Assembly: GCA_033964015.1 (NCBI GenBank)
Contig: CM066923.1
Coordinates: 9,971,978 to 10,035,977 of the forward strand
From: Scolanthus callimorphus
Lineage: Eukaryota > Cnidaria > Anthozoa > Actiniaria > Edwardsiidae
Length of the DNA: 64,000 bases
Direction: 5' to 3'
The stretch's first letter is position 1. Each line of letters begins with the position of its first letter. This document shows positions 48,000 to 59,894 of the stretch, piece by piece. The notes beneath the pieces were generated by a model. That model saw nothing but the letters and a program-made list of their open reading frames with translations. It was not told the origin of the DNA and ran no database searches. The translations under genes and the position numbers were made by a program.

Positions 48000-49067
48000 T
48001 TTCAAACAATCATGAAATTAATTCTCACGCAGCCCCACTAAGCTCCAGCTGCAACCAAACAAAAAGCGAAATATTTTTACACAAAGCCCTATTCACTTTG
48101 TACGATCCCTTTACTAAATACCGTTCTTCATCATTGATTATCTTTATTATTGTTTTCAAGTCTTACAATTGCATTAGCGATTTGCACAATTAGCTTAATT
48201 GTAGGGTTCAAACCTTTAGACAACTGGACGGCGAAACGAGAAACAATATACATGACTTATCACAGATTAGCAACTTTTTGACTGCCTTTTTCCTCGAAAC
48301 TCAAGTGGATCTTTTGAAATCATATTTATCAAACGCAGCATGGAACTATTTCAGCAAAACAAGAGGTGCCGTTTCTATTCTGATTGACGGAAAATAGCAT
48401 GAGTACTGGGGACTTGGAACGGAACAAAGAAGTGGTTAATAGCTGAGCGCTTGTTCCCATGGAAACAAACAAAGAAATATGCGATGTTTCGTCCGCGCAT
48501 CACTTCCCGGTCCGCGCATTATACTTCACAATCTCGTTCTCAAAGCTTTCGTTCGCCTGAACACTGCAGTAGGGCGATGGCGACGAACTAGTCGTCTGCA
48601 CATCTTCTAGGATTGCCAACAATACAGCCTTTGCACTTAGTAAAGTTTTCAAGTTTGTCACAGAATTTCCAAGCAACGGTTTGCCGTAAACATATTATAA
48701 GTTTTGCTCCAAAGACTGTGGTCGCGCGCATGAAGAAAGCAAATAGGTTTGCCGCCGTTTTAGGGTTTTATTTGATTGACAGCGGATTGTATTGTTCCGA
48801 GAACTTTGCCCAAAAAGACTCGATGACGCCTTTGTGTTTTGGTCAGTTTTAGTTCAAATTTTTAGTTCGTTGGCAAAGTGACGGTGGTATTAGGGAATTA
48901 ACTTTTCTCTGTACAAATTCTGGCAAAGTCGGAAGAGTTTGTCAAATACGACTCCTGCCCGTTTTATTTGGCTTGTCGTCGCACTTCGCTGCTCAGACGG
49001 CTCGGGGGGTACGGTGCCAGATCGAGGAATGTGCACAAGACTCCTGGAAACGAGGGTGGACTGGACA
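48000..49067. other. Upstream region of the LRR/EF-hand gene
   Basis: It contains the presumed promoter of the minus-strand gene. GTTCCCATGGAAAC at 48453-48466 resembles a weak X-box. No exon could be supported; the 79-codon frame at 48613 shows no motif. Confidence 0.4.
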
Positions 49068-49286
49068 TAGGCCTTTTTTGAGATACACCGGAAGTCGCGG
49101 ATCGTAATGCATTATTGTCTAGCTTCGGTACAAACAAATCACCAAACAATGGGCAGTTTTTCCCATTGGAATTCATTTTAAATTCCACTGGGAAAAACTG
49201 CCCAGTGTTTGGTGATCTGTTTGTGCCGACGCGAGACCACAATGCATTACGATCCGCCACTTCCGGTGTATCTCAAAAAAGGCCTT
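49068..49286. mobile_element. MITE with TAGGCCTTTTTTGAGATACA ends, foldback form
   Basis: Both ends match (…CCGGAAGT inside), and the halves are mirrored almost to the centre, including CACCAAACAATGGGCAGTTT and its complement. It is the longer relative of the 26770-26880 copy. The left boundary is TA; the right has TT, probably a mutation. Confidence 0.8.
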
Positions 49287-50084
49287 TGGCGAAGAACTCT
49301 TCAAGTGGGCTCCCTGTGGACTAAAAGTAGACAAAGCAAGAGTCCAAGAAACCAAGAGAAATGAAGCGGCCACTGTATTGATATTAACCGCAGAACTTGG
49401 TAAGTACAAATATGTAGCCCTCAGGCATATCAAACGTTATTCTTCCGAACACAAATTATGTCGTTAGATGACTTAGATGCTCTTCTGATAAGAACAGACC
49501 TTTTCCGCTTGATCGAAGGTCCTGCTCAGTGTGGTTTGTTTCCCCAACTGGCACTCAAGCGAACAGAATGTTTTTTCCCCTTAACACACGAGCAAGCTCT
49601 TTAATATTCATGTGACCCTCTACTTACTAGATGATCAAACAAAGAAATTGTTTCGCAGGGGAAACAAACCACATGCTTTGAATTAATTCTCGAACACAGA
49701 GCTCCCCGGCTCGACGCCTCGCAGGGGAGGCTGGTGACATCCATTTGAGGGCCTTCGCTGATTGGCAAGAATGGCGCGCACGCGAACATAATATAAAAGT
49801 AGCTTAATCTCGCTTTATAAAAAACGTGTCTGTCAAAAATAACACTGGCATTCGTTTCCTGGCCGTCTGTTCAACCTATGCCTTCGACTTGAACGCTCTA
49901 AAAGTACTAGTGGAATGAGGCATGAAACCACAATTTTCTTTTGAGCATGCGTCGGTAACTGTCACCAGAGGCTCCCCCGCGAGGTGACGATCCGGGCATC
50001 CGCGCGCTCGCGCGCATCCTCGGGAAGGACCCTGGCGCGCGAGGATGACGATCCGGGCAGCTCTGGGTACGAGAATGGCCACCC

Positions 50085-50245
50085 AAGCTATGATGGATGC
50101 GCGCGCTGCATGTCGGTAGTTGCGTTATTTTCCACGACTCAAGTGCCGGCTTGGATGCGCGCGCTGCATGTCGGTAGTTGCGTTATTTTCCGCGAATCAA
50201 ATGCCGGCTATGATGTGCGTGTTGCATCCTGGTAGTTGTGTTGCA
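50085..50245. repeat. Three tandem copies of a 61-bp CpG-rich unit
   Basis: GATGCGCGCGCTGCATGTCG, GTAGTTGCGTTATTTTCC and GCCGGCT recur at 61-base spacing; the third copy is diverged. A GC-rich block (49975-50070) with paired GACGATCCGGGCA words precedes it. Confidence 0.7.
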
Positions 50246-50548
50246 TTCCATCCAAGGCACTTCGACTCAAAAGAGAGCAAGTACGCTTTATAGCTGAAAT
50301 CGTCCATTTGCAGGGCAAAGGTGAGTTGTAGACTTATTGTAGACGCAATTTTGGTTTGGCCTTTGCTGGCTAGGTAGGTGCTCTTTGTTATTCTGGCCCG
50401 TTCTCATTACGCGGTGATCAAACAAGTCGAACATTTAGTGAGATTCAGCATGGCATTCAATGTTCCTTTTGAACGTGCAATTAGCTTGATAGCATTGAAT
50501 GTGGAATACCACACGTCCATTATTCAATATTGTCGAATTCGTCCTACA

Positions 50549-50679
50549 TAGAGCGTATTTCACATGACTGTCGTGAGTAATTCGCAATTACTTTGTAATT
50601 ACCCCCATACATTTTGTTCAGAGTTGGTGTAATTACTTTGCAATTGGTTTCACGCGACAGTCATGTGAAAACCACTCTA
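50549..50679. mobile_element. TAGAGCG-type MITE, copy 1
   Basis: TAGAGCG at the left and CTCTA at the right bound mirrored TTTCACATGACTGTCG and CGACAGTCATGTGAAA. The body has AATTACTTTGTAATTAC. It pairs with copy 2 in opposite orientation. Confidence 0.75.
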
Positions 50680-50730
50680 AGGGCATTAACTTATGCTCTA
50701 TCAGCCCTAATATCCCAACAATAAACAATA

Positions 50731-50848
50731 TAGAGCGGTTTTCATGTGACTGTAGTGAAACCAATTGCACCAATTCTGAATAAAACCTATAGGAGTAATT
50801 ACAAAGTAATTGCGAATTACTCACGACAGTCATCTGAAATCCGCTCTA
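50731..50848. mobile_element. TAGAGCG-type MITE, copy 2, inverted
   Basis: It is the reverse complement of copy 1 with diverged bases, bounded by TAGAGCG and CGCTCTA. It ends 21 bases before the tRNA-Lys sequence. Confidence 0.75.
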
Positions 50849-50869
50849 TATCAGATATGAACTATAACT

Positions 50870-50941
50870 GCCCGGCTAGCTCAGTCGGTAGAGCATGAGA
50901 CTCTTAATCTCAGGGTCGTGGGTTCGAGCCCCACGTTGGCG
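50870..50941 (+). tRNA. tRNA-Lys (anticodon CTT) with a damaged acceptor stem
   Basis: The cloverleaf is nearly the animal tRNA-Lys(CTT): GCCCGGCTAGCTCAGTCGG with box A, anticodon arm GAGACTCTTAATCTC, box B GGTTCGAGCCCC. A T-run for Pol III termination follows at about 50946. The 3' acceptor strand reads GTTGGCG instead of GTTGGGC-G, a one-G deletion that breaks pairing with GCCCGGC at the outer positions. It may be a pseudogene, a SINE-like copy, or a consensus error. Confidence 0.75.
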
Positions 50942-51058
50942 AGGCATTTTTTTTCCTTTTTTTCCCTTCCATGTTGTCCAAACGAAACGTTGTTCGGTCC
51001 GGCGAAAGGTCCGAAAGATACCGGATTTTTTATTTATTATTATTATTATTATTTTTTT

Positions 51059-51060
<2 letters not shown>

Positions 51061-51091
<31 letters not shown>
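51061..51091. repeat. Run of 31 G
   Basis: An uninterrupted G homopolymer follows a T-rich microsatellite. It is the longest of about ten G/C runs in the window and could form quadruplexes. Confidence 0.9.
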
Positions 51092-51092
<1 letters not shown>

Positions 51093-51958
51093 GAGGCAGT
51101 AGAGGGGCTACTCCGGTTGCAGCTTTCTCAACTAGCCCCTCACGGCAAAACAATGGAAACACAAGAATAGAACAAGAAACAGTTGCCAGTTGCTACGGTT
51201 GCTACGCTACTGGGCTGAGCCTCCTTTGTGCACAAACTCGTTTTGCTAGAAATCTTTTACATTTACTGCTTGATCTGTACGTATGCACATGCGCACCCTG
51301 CGGCGAATGAATAATTACAGGGTCTGGCAGGGTATTCGCGGGATATGGCCACCAAAGTGCGGGATTCGGGAAACACAAAATATCGTTATCCTTAGGCGCA
51401 ATCCCGTCACCCGTTAGTCCCAGAAAAACGCGATACATTTGCTGGCTAATATATTCACTGTAAAAAGAAAACGAGCTAGTAATGTGGAATTAATGTGGAA
51501 TTTTACTTCTCATAACGCGTGAATGGCGGAATCCAGAACCTGGAATCAGGTATGAAAATTTCATGTTTATTATATGAGCCTGCATCTTTTCCAGATTCAA
51601 TATTTTTGCGCGCCAAACAAGACGGGAAAAATATCAGCCAATCACAAACGTTTCCCCCACAAACGGTAAAGCCCTGGCTAAACTAGTTTAGCCACTTGGG
51701 GAAACAGGCAGGACACTATTCTCACTGCATACATTATTGCCACGCCACGAAAGAATTTGAACAACAACCCAAATATGGAGTCTTGGGAGTCTGCGCGTTG
51801 TAGACAACATGTTTGGCAGCGTGGTTTCACAATCAGTCACCCATTTCCCTGAGTTCGGTTCGCAAGAAGCTGCCGCCGGGGAGTCCTTCGCAAGCCGTGA
51901 AGTTCACAATTCCTCGTCGACCACCACCAGCACCTCAAGCGTACTGTACTTGTAATAA

Positions 51959-52147
51959 ATGGCCGCTAGAGATCTCCCTCTTCCTCCTGGCGCTCTCCCT
52001 GCCGTTGTTCCGGCTCCTGTGGCAGTTCCAAACCCTCCGGCAGTCGTTGCCCCAGCGCCAGTTTTGGACGTACCGGCAAACCCGGTTCCCGCAGCAGTCG
52101 CTGCTCCAGCTCCGAATGAAGCCGAACAGGTAGAGCTTTATTCTTGA
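51959..52147 (+). CDS. Short Pro/Ala-rich reading frame in the presumed retrotransposon leader
   Basis: The frame begins MAARDLPLPPGALP and is almost all Pro, Ala and Val up to NEAEQ, where a possible donor (GTAGAG) follows. I do not recognise it. It may be a leader peptide or first gag exon of the BEL element, or chance. Confidence 0.3.
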   Translation: MAARDLPLPPGALPAVVPAPVAVPNPPAVVAPAPVLDVPANPVPAAVAAPAPNEAEQVELYS

Positions 52148-52574
52148 ATGCCTTTATGGTATTTATTTATCGTCGCACATTCTGTCCCGGCTCTCGTCCG
52201 TCCCTGTATTCAGTATTGCCTTTACACGTTCGTCCGGGGACTTGGTTTGTGTAGCTTACGTTTACACCTGTTCGCTCATCTCCGGTAACTATTTTTAGTC
52301 CGAATTTGCAACTTCGGTTGATTTGTTTAACTCTCTGGTTGGTTTGCTTTTTCGTAACATGTTTACATTCGCTATCCATTTACACTACGGCATTCGTTTG
52401 CTTTCTTACTACAGTACCCAAGGGAGTTCTACCTGCTTTTATGTCTTGTGTTTTGGGTGTACTCGCAACTCTAATTTCGTATTTCCTCTTCATCTACTCG
52501 TAAACTTTTGGTCCTTATGTTTTCTCTTCATTACGGGAGCCGGGCTCGGATACAGAATTGCGGCTAGATAATTT

Positions 52575-54255
52575 GTGTGCACGGTAGTAACTACTAGGAG
52601 TATGTGTGCAGTGGTAGCTGCATGGGATAATTGTGTGCGCAATAGTAGCTGCATGGGATAATTGTGTGCGCAAAAGTAGCTGCGCGGGGTAATAGTGTGC
52701 GCAGTAGTAGCTGCATGGGGTAATAGTGTGCGCAGTAGTAGCTGCAAGGGTAATAGTGTGCGCAGTAGTAGCTGCAAGGGCAATAGTGTGCGCAGTAGTA
52801 GCTGCAAGGGCAATAGTGTGCGCAGTAGTAGTTGCAAGGGGTTATAGTGTGCACAGTAGTAGCTGCATGGGTAATAGTGTGCGCAGTAGTAGCTGCAAGG
52901 GTAATAGTGTGCGCAGTAGTAGCTGCATGGGGTAATAGTGTGCGCAGTAGTAGCTGCAAGGGTAATAGTGCGCAGTAGTAGCTGCATGGGGTAATAGTGT
53001 GCGCAGTAGTAGCTGCAAGGGTAATAGTGTGCGCAGTAGTAGCTGCAAGGGCAATAGTGTGCGCAGTAGTAGCTGCATGGGGTAATAGTGTGCGCAGTAG
53101 TAGCTGCATGGGGTAATAGTGTGCGCAGTAGTAGCTGCATGGGGTAATAGTATGCGCAGTAGTAGCTGCAACGGTAATAGTGTACACAATAGTAACTACA
53201 AGGGGCAATAGTGCGCAGTAGTAGCTGCAAGGGTAAAGTGTGTGCAGTAGTAGCTGCATGGGGTAATAGTGTGCGAAGTTGTAGCTGCATGGGATAATTG
53301 TGTGTACAATAGTAGCTGCATGGGGTAATAGTGTGCGCAGTAGTAGCTGCACGGGGTATTAGTGTGCGCAGCATAGCTGCATGGGCAATAGTATGCGCAG
53401 TGGTAACTGCAAGAGTTATAGTGTGCGCAGTAGTAGCTGCAAGGGCAATAGTGTGCGCAGTAGTAGTTGCAAGGGGTGATAGTGTGCGCAGTAGTAGCTG
53501 CAAGGGCAATAGTGTGCGCAGTAGTAGTTGCAAGGGGTGATAGTGTGCGTAGTAGTAGCTGCAAGGGTAATAGTGTGTGCAGTAGTAGCTGCATGGGGTA
53601 ATAGTGTGCGCAGTAGTAGCTGCAAGGGTAATAGTGTGCGCAGTAGTAGTTGCAAGGGGTAATAGTGTGCGCAGTAGTAGCTGCAAGGGTAATAGTGTGC
53701 GCAGTAGTAGCTGCATGGGGTAATAGTATGCGCAGTAGTAGCCGCATGGGGTAATAGTGTGCGCAGTAGTAGCTGCACGGGGTAATAGTGTGCGCAGCGT
53801 AGCTGCATGGGATAATAGTGTGCGCAGTAGTAGCTGCCAGTGTAATAGTGTGCGCAGCGTAGCTGCATGGGATAATAATGTGCGCAGTAGTAGCTGCCAG
53901 TGTAATAGTGTGCGCGGTAGTAGCTACAAGGGTAATAGTGTGTGCAGTAGTAGCTGCAAGGGTAAAAGTGTGCGCAGTAGTAGCTACAAGGGTAATAGTG
54001 TGTGCAGTAGTAGCTGCATGGGGTAATAGTGTGCGCAGTAGTAGCTGCATGGGGTAATAGTATGCACAGTAGTTGCAAGGGTAATAGTGTGGGCAATAGT
54101 AACTACAAGGGGCAATAGTGTGCGCAGTAGTAGTTGCAAGGGTAATAGTGTGCGCAATAGTAACTACAAGGGGCAATAGTGTGCGCAGTAGTCGCTGCAA
54201 CGGTAATAGTGTGTGCAGTAGTAGCTGCATGGGGTAATAGTACGCGCAGTGGTAA
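52575..54255. repeat. Thirty-bp minisatellite, about 55 copies
   Basis: The unit is near GTGTGCGCAGTAGTAGCTGC followed by AAGGGTAATA, with 28-31-bp variants (ATGGGGTAATA). Long minus-strand frames (CSYYCAHYYP repeats) come from the period being divisible by three and are not genes. Its position between a possible primer-binding site and gag suggests it is the retrotransposon leader. Confidence 0.9.
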
Positions 54256-54630
54256 CTGAAGGATCCTCAGGTATTTTGTAGGCCTAACTAAGGTATGTGA
54301 CGTTCATCTTTGTTTTTCTTTGTGTAAAATCACTTGTTTGTTTTTCCCGCCCCTTCCATAATTTGTAATGTAAATCAGTTCCTTTAAGCTTCCGCGTTTA
54401 TGTAAATTTCTTTAGTCGTCTTTCGCTGGCCTTTGGTTCCCTACGATTTGTAAGTATTAGTCCATTTCCTACCTATTTTTGTTATTTGACCTACACTATG
54501 TAACACAGCTTTCCTGTCTTTTGTCATCCTAGTAAACCATTACACAACACAGTAAAATGCGTTTATTCTATGGGATCGCAAAATCCTATATAGTTTAAAA
54601 TCGCCTTCGAAGGACGACTCATGGATCGAC

Positions 54631-57600
54631 ATGGAGTTTGTTGGACATAACACTCGCCAAAGTGCACGTAGATTACAGTTCGTTTACGAAGAGGACAAGC
54701 ACTTGGAGGAAGTGTTACGAAGAAAAAGATCGCGATGTGGATTCCGGGCAGCACTCACAAGAAAAATAAAGGAACTAGAAGGTATGCTCGTTGTCTCAAA
54801 TGCTCAATCGCTTTCTGATGTTCGAACAAAATTCAATGAACTGGAAACTCAGTATACTAAGTTAAAAAACTCTCACAGAGACTTAGTTATGATTGAACCG
54901 GCGGAAGATATTGAAGGCTATCTTGATGACGTTACTTCATTATTAGAACTATTGAGATTACGAGTGGAACATTTTAACGTCAATCTGCGTCCAGAACTTG
55001 AACACGATGCAACTTTTAATCCAGAACTTGAACACGATACATCTTTAAATCATGTGAACAATGATCGATCGAATTTATTTTATGTTGCTCCTTGTGATTC
55101 AGTACCTAATTTATTTTCTTCGCATGCAAAATCACCCAATCCCTTTCATGCTGATGCTATGTCAATTGATACTGATCACGAAAAAACTTCAGCCGGAGAA
55201 CTATGGATCGATGCAGTTTATGGAGAGTTTTCTGAACGTCGACGTAATAATCCTTTTCGGGACTCATACACCAACCACATGTCTTTGACGAGCGATAATA
55301 GTCGTGAATCGAGGTTTACAGAGTTTGTTGACGCAAGCACCCCTGTCACTATTGGTAGAATAGAGGGAAGTCGAAGGAAAATATATCAGTTTAATGCACC
55401 TCCCCCCGAAGCAGACCAGAGTGTACACTCGAGTGTTGTGAATTACCGTGTCCCCCCTGATTCAAGCACGTCTGGTGCCTGTGTTCCTGCAGTCGACTCA
55501 AGTCGGGTATACAGAGAAAGATATCAAGTTCATGTACCCCCCTCCAAAGACGACCGGTCACTTCACCACCAGGGTGTGGTCGATTACCGGGTCCCCCCTG
55601 ATTCAAGCATGTCTGGTGCCGGTGTTCCTGCAGTCGACTCAAGTCGGGTATACAGAGAAAGATATCAAGTTGATGTACCCCCCTCCAAAGACGACCGGTC
55701 ACTTCACCAGGGTGTGGTCGATTACCGTGTCCCCCCTGATCCAAGCATGTCTGGTGCCGGTGTTCCTGCAGTCGACTCAAGTCGGGTATATAGAGAAAGA
55801 TATCAAGTTGATGATGTACCCCCCTCCAAAGACGACCGGTCACTTCACCAGGGTGTGGTCGATTACCGGGTCCCCCCTGATCCAAGCATGTCTGGTGCCG
55901 GTGTTCCTGCAGGCGACTCAAGTCGGGTATATAGAGAAAAATATCAAGTTAATGTACCCCTCTCCAAAGACGACCGGTCACTTCACCACCACGGTGTGGT
56001 CGACTACCGTGTCCCCCCTGATTCAAGCATGTCTGGTGCCGGTGTTCCTGCAGTCGGCTCAAGTCGGGTATGCAGAGAAAGATATCAAGTTGATGTACCC
56101 CCCTCCAAAGACGACCGGTCACTTCACCAGGGTGTGGTCGATTACCGGGTCCCCCCTGATTCAAGCATGTCTGGTGCCTGTGTTCCTGCAGTTGACTCAA
56201 GTCGGGTATACAGAGAAAGATATCAAGTTGATGTACCCCCCTCCAAAGACGACCGGTCACTTCACCAGGGTGTGGTCGATTACCGGGTCCCCCCTGATTC
56301 AAGCATGTCTGGTGCCGGTGTTCCTGCAGTCGGCTCAAGTCGGGTATACAGAGAAAGATATCAAGTTGATGTACCCCCCTCCAAAGGCGACCGTCACTTC
56401 ACCAGGGTGTGGTCGATTACCGGGTCCCCCCTGATTCAAGCATGTCTGGTGCCTGTGTTCCTGCAGTTGACTCAAGTCGGGTATACAGAGAAAGATATCA
56501 AGTTGATGTACCCCCCTCCAAAGACGACCGGTCACTTCACCAGGGTGTGGTCGATTACCGGGTCCCCCCTGATCCAAGCATGTCTGGTGCCGGTGTTCCT
56601 GCAGGCGACTCAAGTCGGGTATATAGAGAAAAATATCAAGTTGATGTACCCCTCTCCAAAGACGACCGGTCACTTCACCACCACGGTGTGGTCGACTACC
56701 GTGTCCCCCCTGATTCAAGCATGTCTGGTGCCGGTGTTCCTGCAGTCGGCTCAAGTCGGGTATACAGAGAAAGATATCAAGTTGATGTACCCCCCTCCAA
56801 AGACGACCGGTCACTTCACCAGGGTGTGGTCGATTACCGGGTCCCCCCTGATTCAAGCATGTCTGGTGCCGGTGTTCCTGCAGTCGACTCAAGTCGGGTA
56901 TACAGAGAAAGATATCAAGTTCATGTACCCCCCTCCAAAGACGACCGGTCACTTCACCACCAGGGTGTGGTCGATTACCGGGTCCCCCCTGATTCAAGCA
57001 TGTCTGGTGCCGGTGTTCCTGCAGTCGACTCAAGTCGGGTATACAGAGAAAGATATCAAGTTGATGTACCCCCCTCCAAAGACGACCGGTCACTTCACCA
57101 GGGTGTGGTCGATTACCGGGTCCCCCCTGATTCAAGCATGTCTGGTGCCGGTGTTCCTGCAGTCGACTCAAGTCGGGTATACAGAGAAAGATATCAAGTT
57201 GATGTACCCCCCTCCAAAGACGACCGGTCACTTCACCAGGGTGTGGTCGATTACCGGGTCCCCCTTGATTCAAGCATGTCTGGTGCCGGTGTTCCTGCAG
57301 TCGACTCAAGTCGGGTATATAGAGAAAGATATCAAGTTGATGTACCCCCGTCCAAAGACGACCGGTCACTTCAGCAGGGTGTGGTCGATTACCGTGTCCC
57401 CCCTGATCCAAGCATGTCTGGTGCCGGTGTTCCTGCAGTCGACTCAAGTCGGGTATACAGAGAAAGATATCAAGTTGATGTACTCCCCTCCAAAGACGAC
57501 CGGTCACTTCAGCAGGTGTGGTCGATTACCGGGTCCCCCCTGATCCAAGCATATCTGGTGCCGGTGTTCCTGCAGTCGACTCAAGTCGGGTATACAGAGA

Positions 57601-59894
57601 AAGATATCAAGTTGATGTACCCCCCTCCAAAGACGACCGGTCACTTCACCAGGTTGTGGTCGATTACCGGGTCCCCCCTGATTCAAGCATGTCTGGTGCC
57701 GGTGTTCCTGCAGTCGACGCAAGTCGGGTATATAGAGAAAGATATCAAGTTGATGTACCCCTCTCCAAAGACGACCGGTCACTTCACCAGGTTGTGGTCG
57801 ATTACCGGGTCCCCCTGATTCAAGCATGTCTGGTGCCGGTGTTCCTGCAGTTGACTCAAGTCGGGTATATAGAGAAAGATATCAAGTTGATGTACCCCCC
57901 TCCAAAGACGACCGGTCACTTCACCAGGGTGTGGTCGATTACCGAGTCCCCCCTGATCCAAGCATGTCTGGTGCCGGTGTTCCTGCAGTCGACTCAAGTC
58001 GGGTATACAGAGAAAGATATCAAGTTGATGTACCCCCCTCCAAAGACGACCGTCACTTCACACAAGGTGTGGTCGATTACCGGGTCCCCCTGATCCAAGC
58101 ATGTCTGGTGCCGGTGTTCCTGCAGTCGACTCAAGCTGGGTATATAGAGAAAGATATCAAGTTGATGTACCCCCCTCCAAAGACGACCGGTCACTTCACC
58201 AGAGTTTTGTCAATTACCGTGTCCCCCCTGATCCAAGCATGTCTGGTGCTGGTGTTCCTGCAGTCGACTCAAGGCGGGAATACAGAGAAAGATATCAAGT
58301 TGATGTACCACCCTCCAAAGACAACAGGTCACTTCACCACCAGGGTGTGGTCGACTACTGTGTCCCCCGTGATTCAAGCATGTCTGGTGCCGGTGTTCCT
58401 GCAGTTGACTCAAGTCGGGTATGCAGAGAAAGATATCAAGTTGAAGTACCCCCCTCCAAAGACGACCGGTCACTTCACCAGGGTGTTGTCAGTTACCGTG
58501 TCCCCCCTGATTCAAGCATGTCATGTTGTGGTGTTCCTGTGGTCGACTCAAGTCGGGTATACAGAGAAAGATATCAAGTTGATGTACCCCCCTCCAAAGA
58601 CGACCGGTCACTTCACCAGGGTGTTGTCAGTTACCGTGTCCCCCCTGATTCAAGCATGTCTGGTACCGGTGCTCCTGCAGTCGACTCAAGTCGGGTATAC
58701 AGAGAAAGACATCAAGTTGATGTACCCCCCTCCAAAGACGACCGGTCACTTAACCAGGGTGTGGCAGGTTACCATGTCCCCCCTGATCCAAGCATTTTCG
58801 GTGCTAGAGAAAGATATGAAGTTGATGTCCCATATTCCACATATACTACAGCAAATTATCCTGCAGCCAACAGCAGCCGGACGACAGTTAGCCACCATGT
58901 CTCCCTTGATCCAAGCGAACGGGCTACACTTAGTTATTGTGTACCATCTGATCGATGCTCCTCCATGTATCCTGCTGCAAGTACTTCTGTAGCTAACAAG
59001 GGTCAACATATGACGGTTCGTCACCGTGATCTCCCTGATCGACGCTTATACCAGGTTGATGGCCGAGCAATGAGAGAAAGAAATCAGTTAAGATTACCCC
59101 ACAGTGGAATTAATCAGTATGTTCGTCAGGATGTCCCCCCTGTCTCGAGTTTATATCAAAGCGCTAACACTGCTAATCCAGGGAATGACTGGGTGAATAG
59201 TCAAACTCACTCATCGAGTCATAAGTGTCCTCTCAGTTCAGTTGACCAGAATGTTCATCCCGGTTTGGCTGGACCAACTGGCCTTCCTATTTTAAGTTCA
59301 AGTGTAACACCAGCTAGCAACGAGAACTTTCCTTTGTCCAGACAAGTCGCCAACCGAGACGATTCTATTCAGGAAGTTTTAGCTCGTGGAATGCTGGCAT
59401 TGTCCCTCCCTCGTCCTGAGGTACCTGTATTCGGAGGTGACCCATTAGAATACTGTTCATTCATTTCCGCTTTCAAGACGTTAATAGAGTCCAAGGAATA
59501 CGACAACAGTAGACGGCTATACTTTTTAGAGCAGTATACCTCTGGAGAAGCGAAAGAACTTGTTAGGGGCTGTCTACATATGGACGCTGAGTCTGGCTAC
59601 AAGCACGCTCTCGAACTACTCAAGAACAGATTCGGGCAAGAATATCAAGTCGCCATTGCCGCTATTAACCGGGTAACAAAGGGACCCCAAATTAAAGGTG
59701 AAGATGGTCCTGCTTTACAAAGATTGTCTGTGCTACTTTCCAGCTGCAAGAACACTCTTAAAGGTATCAACTTTATAAGCAAGATTGAAAATCCCGACAG
59801 CATGCAAAGAATAATCGGTCGTCTCCCTTATAAGATGCAGGAGCGTTGGAGAGAGGTAGCTGACGATATCATTTACGTCAAAAGAGACCGATAA
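54631..59894 (+). pseudogene. BEL/Pao gag with an amplified internal repeat, frame-broken
   Basis: The N-terminal 250 codons are non-repetitive and partly coiled-coil-like (LRRKRSRCGFRAALTRKIKE). The middle (55430-58840) is a 46-residue repeat. The C-terminal part matches the BEL gag domain (DUF1759-like), with PEVPVFGGDPLEYCSFISAF and LYFLEQYTSGEAKEL. The frame shifts by one base at about 56392, 57515, 57812, 58052 and 58088, each within the array. The gag ends at a TAA at 59892-59894, next to a tandem 42-bp duplication (59881-59964) that probably truncates it. Confidence 0.85.
55430..58840 (+). repeat. 138-bp repeat coding a 46-residue gag unit, 24 copies plus one partial
   Basis: Each unit encodes blocks GVVDYRVPPDSSMSGAG, VPAVDSSRVYRERYQVDV and PPSKDDRSLHQ. 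Some units gain a codon (HHQ, VDDVPP). Shared variants at 55911-56010 and 56604-56700 show a higher-order duplication of five units (about 690 bp). Three plus-strand and one minus-strand frames stay open through the array because the period is a multiple of three. Confidence 0.92.

Noticed and set aside
48453..48466. X-box upstream of the LRR/EF-hand gene
   Set aside because: GTTCCCATGGAAAC departs from the RFX consensus at two positions and is about 500 bases upstream; mentioned only as weak.
49287..49403. Possible exon ending at a GTAAGT-like donor after the 49068-49286 MITE
   Set aside because: About 35 open codons and a donor are visible, but no acceptor, partner exon or homology.
52490..54230. 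Minus-strand frames of up to 408 codons with Tyr/Cys/His repeats
   Set aside because: They are translations of the 30-bp minisatellite in shifting frames without any start context or domain.
56335..57507. 390-codon minus-strand frame in the gag array (and similar frames at 55391, 55949, 57504)
   Set aside because: The repeat period is divisible by three, so any stop-free frame of one unit stays open through the array. The plus-strand frame joins a real gag domain.
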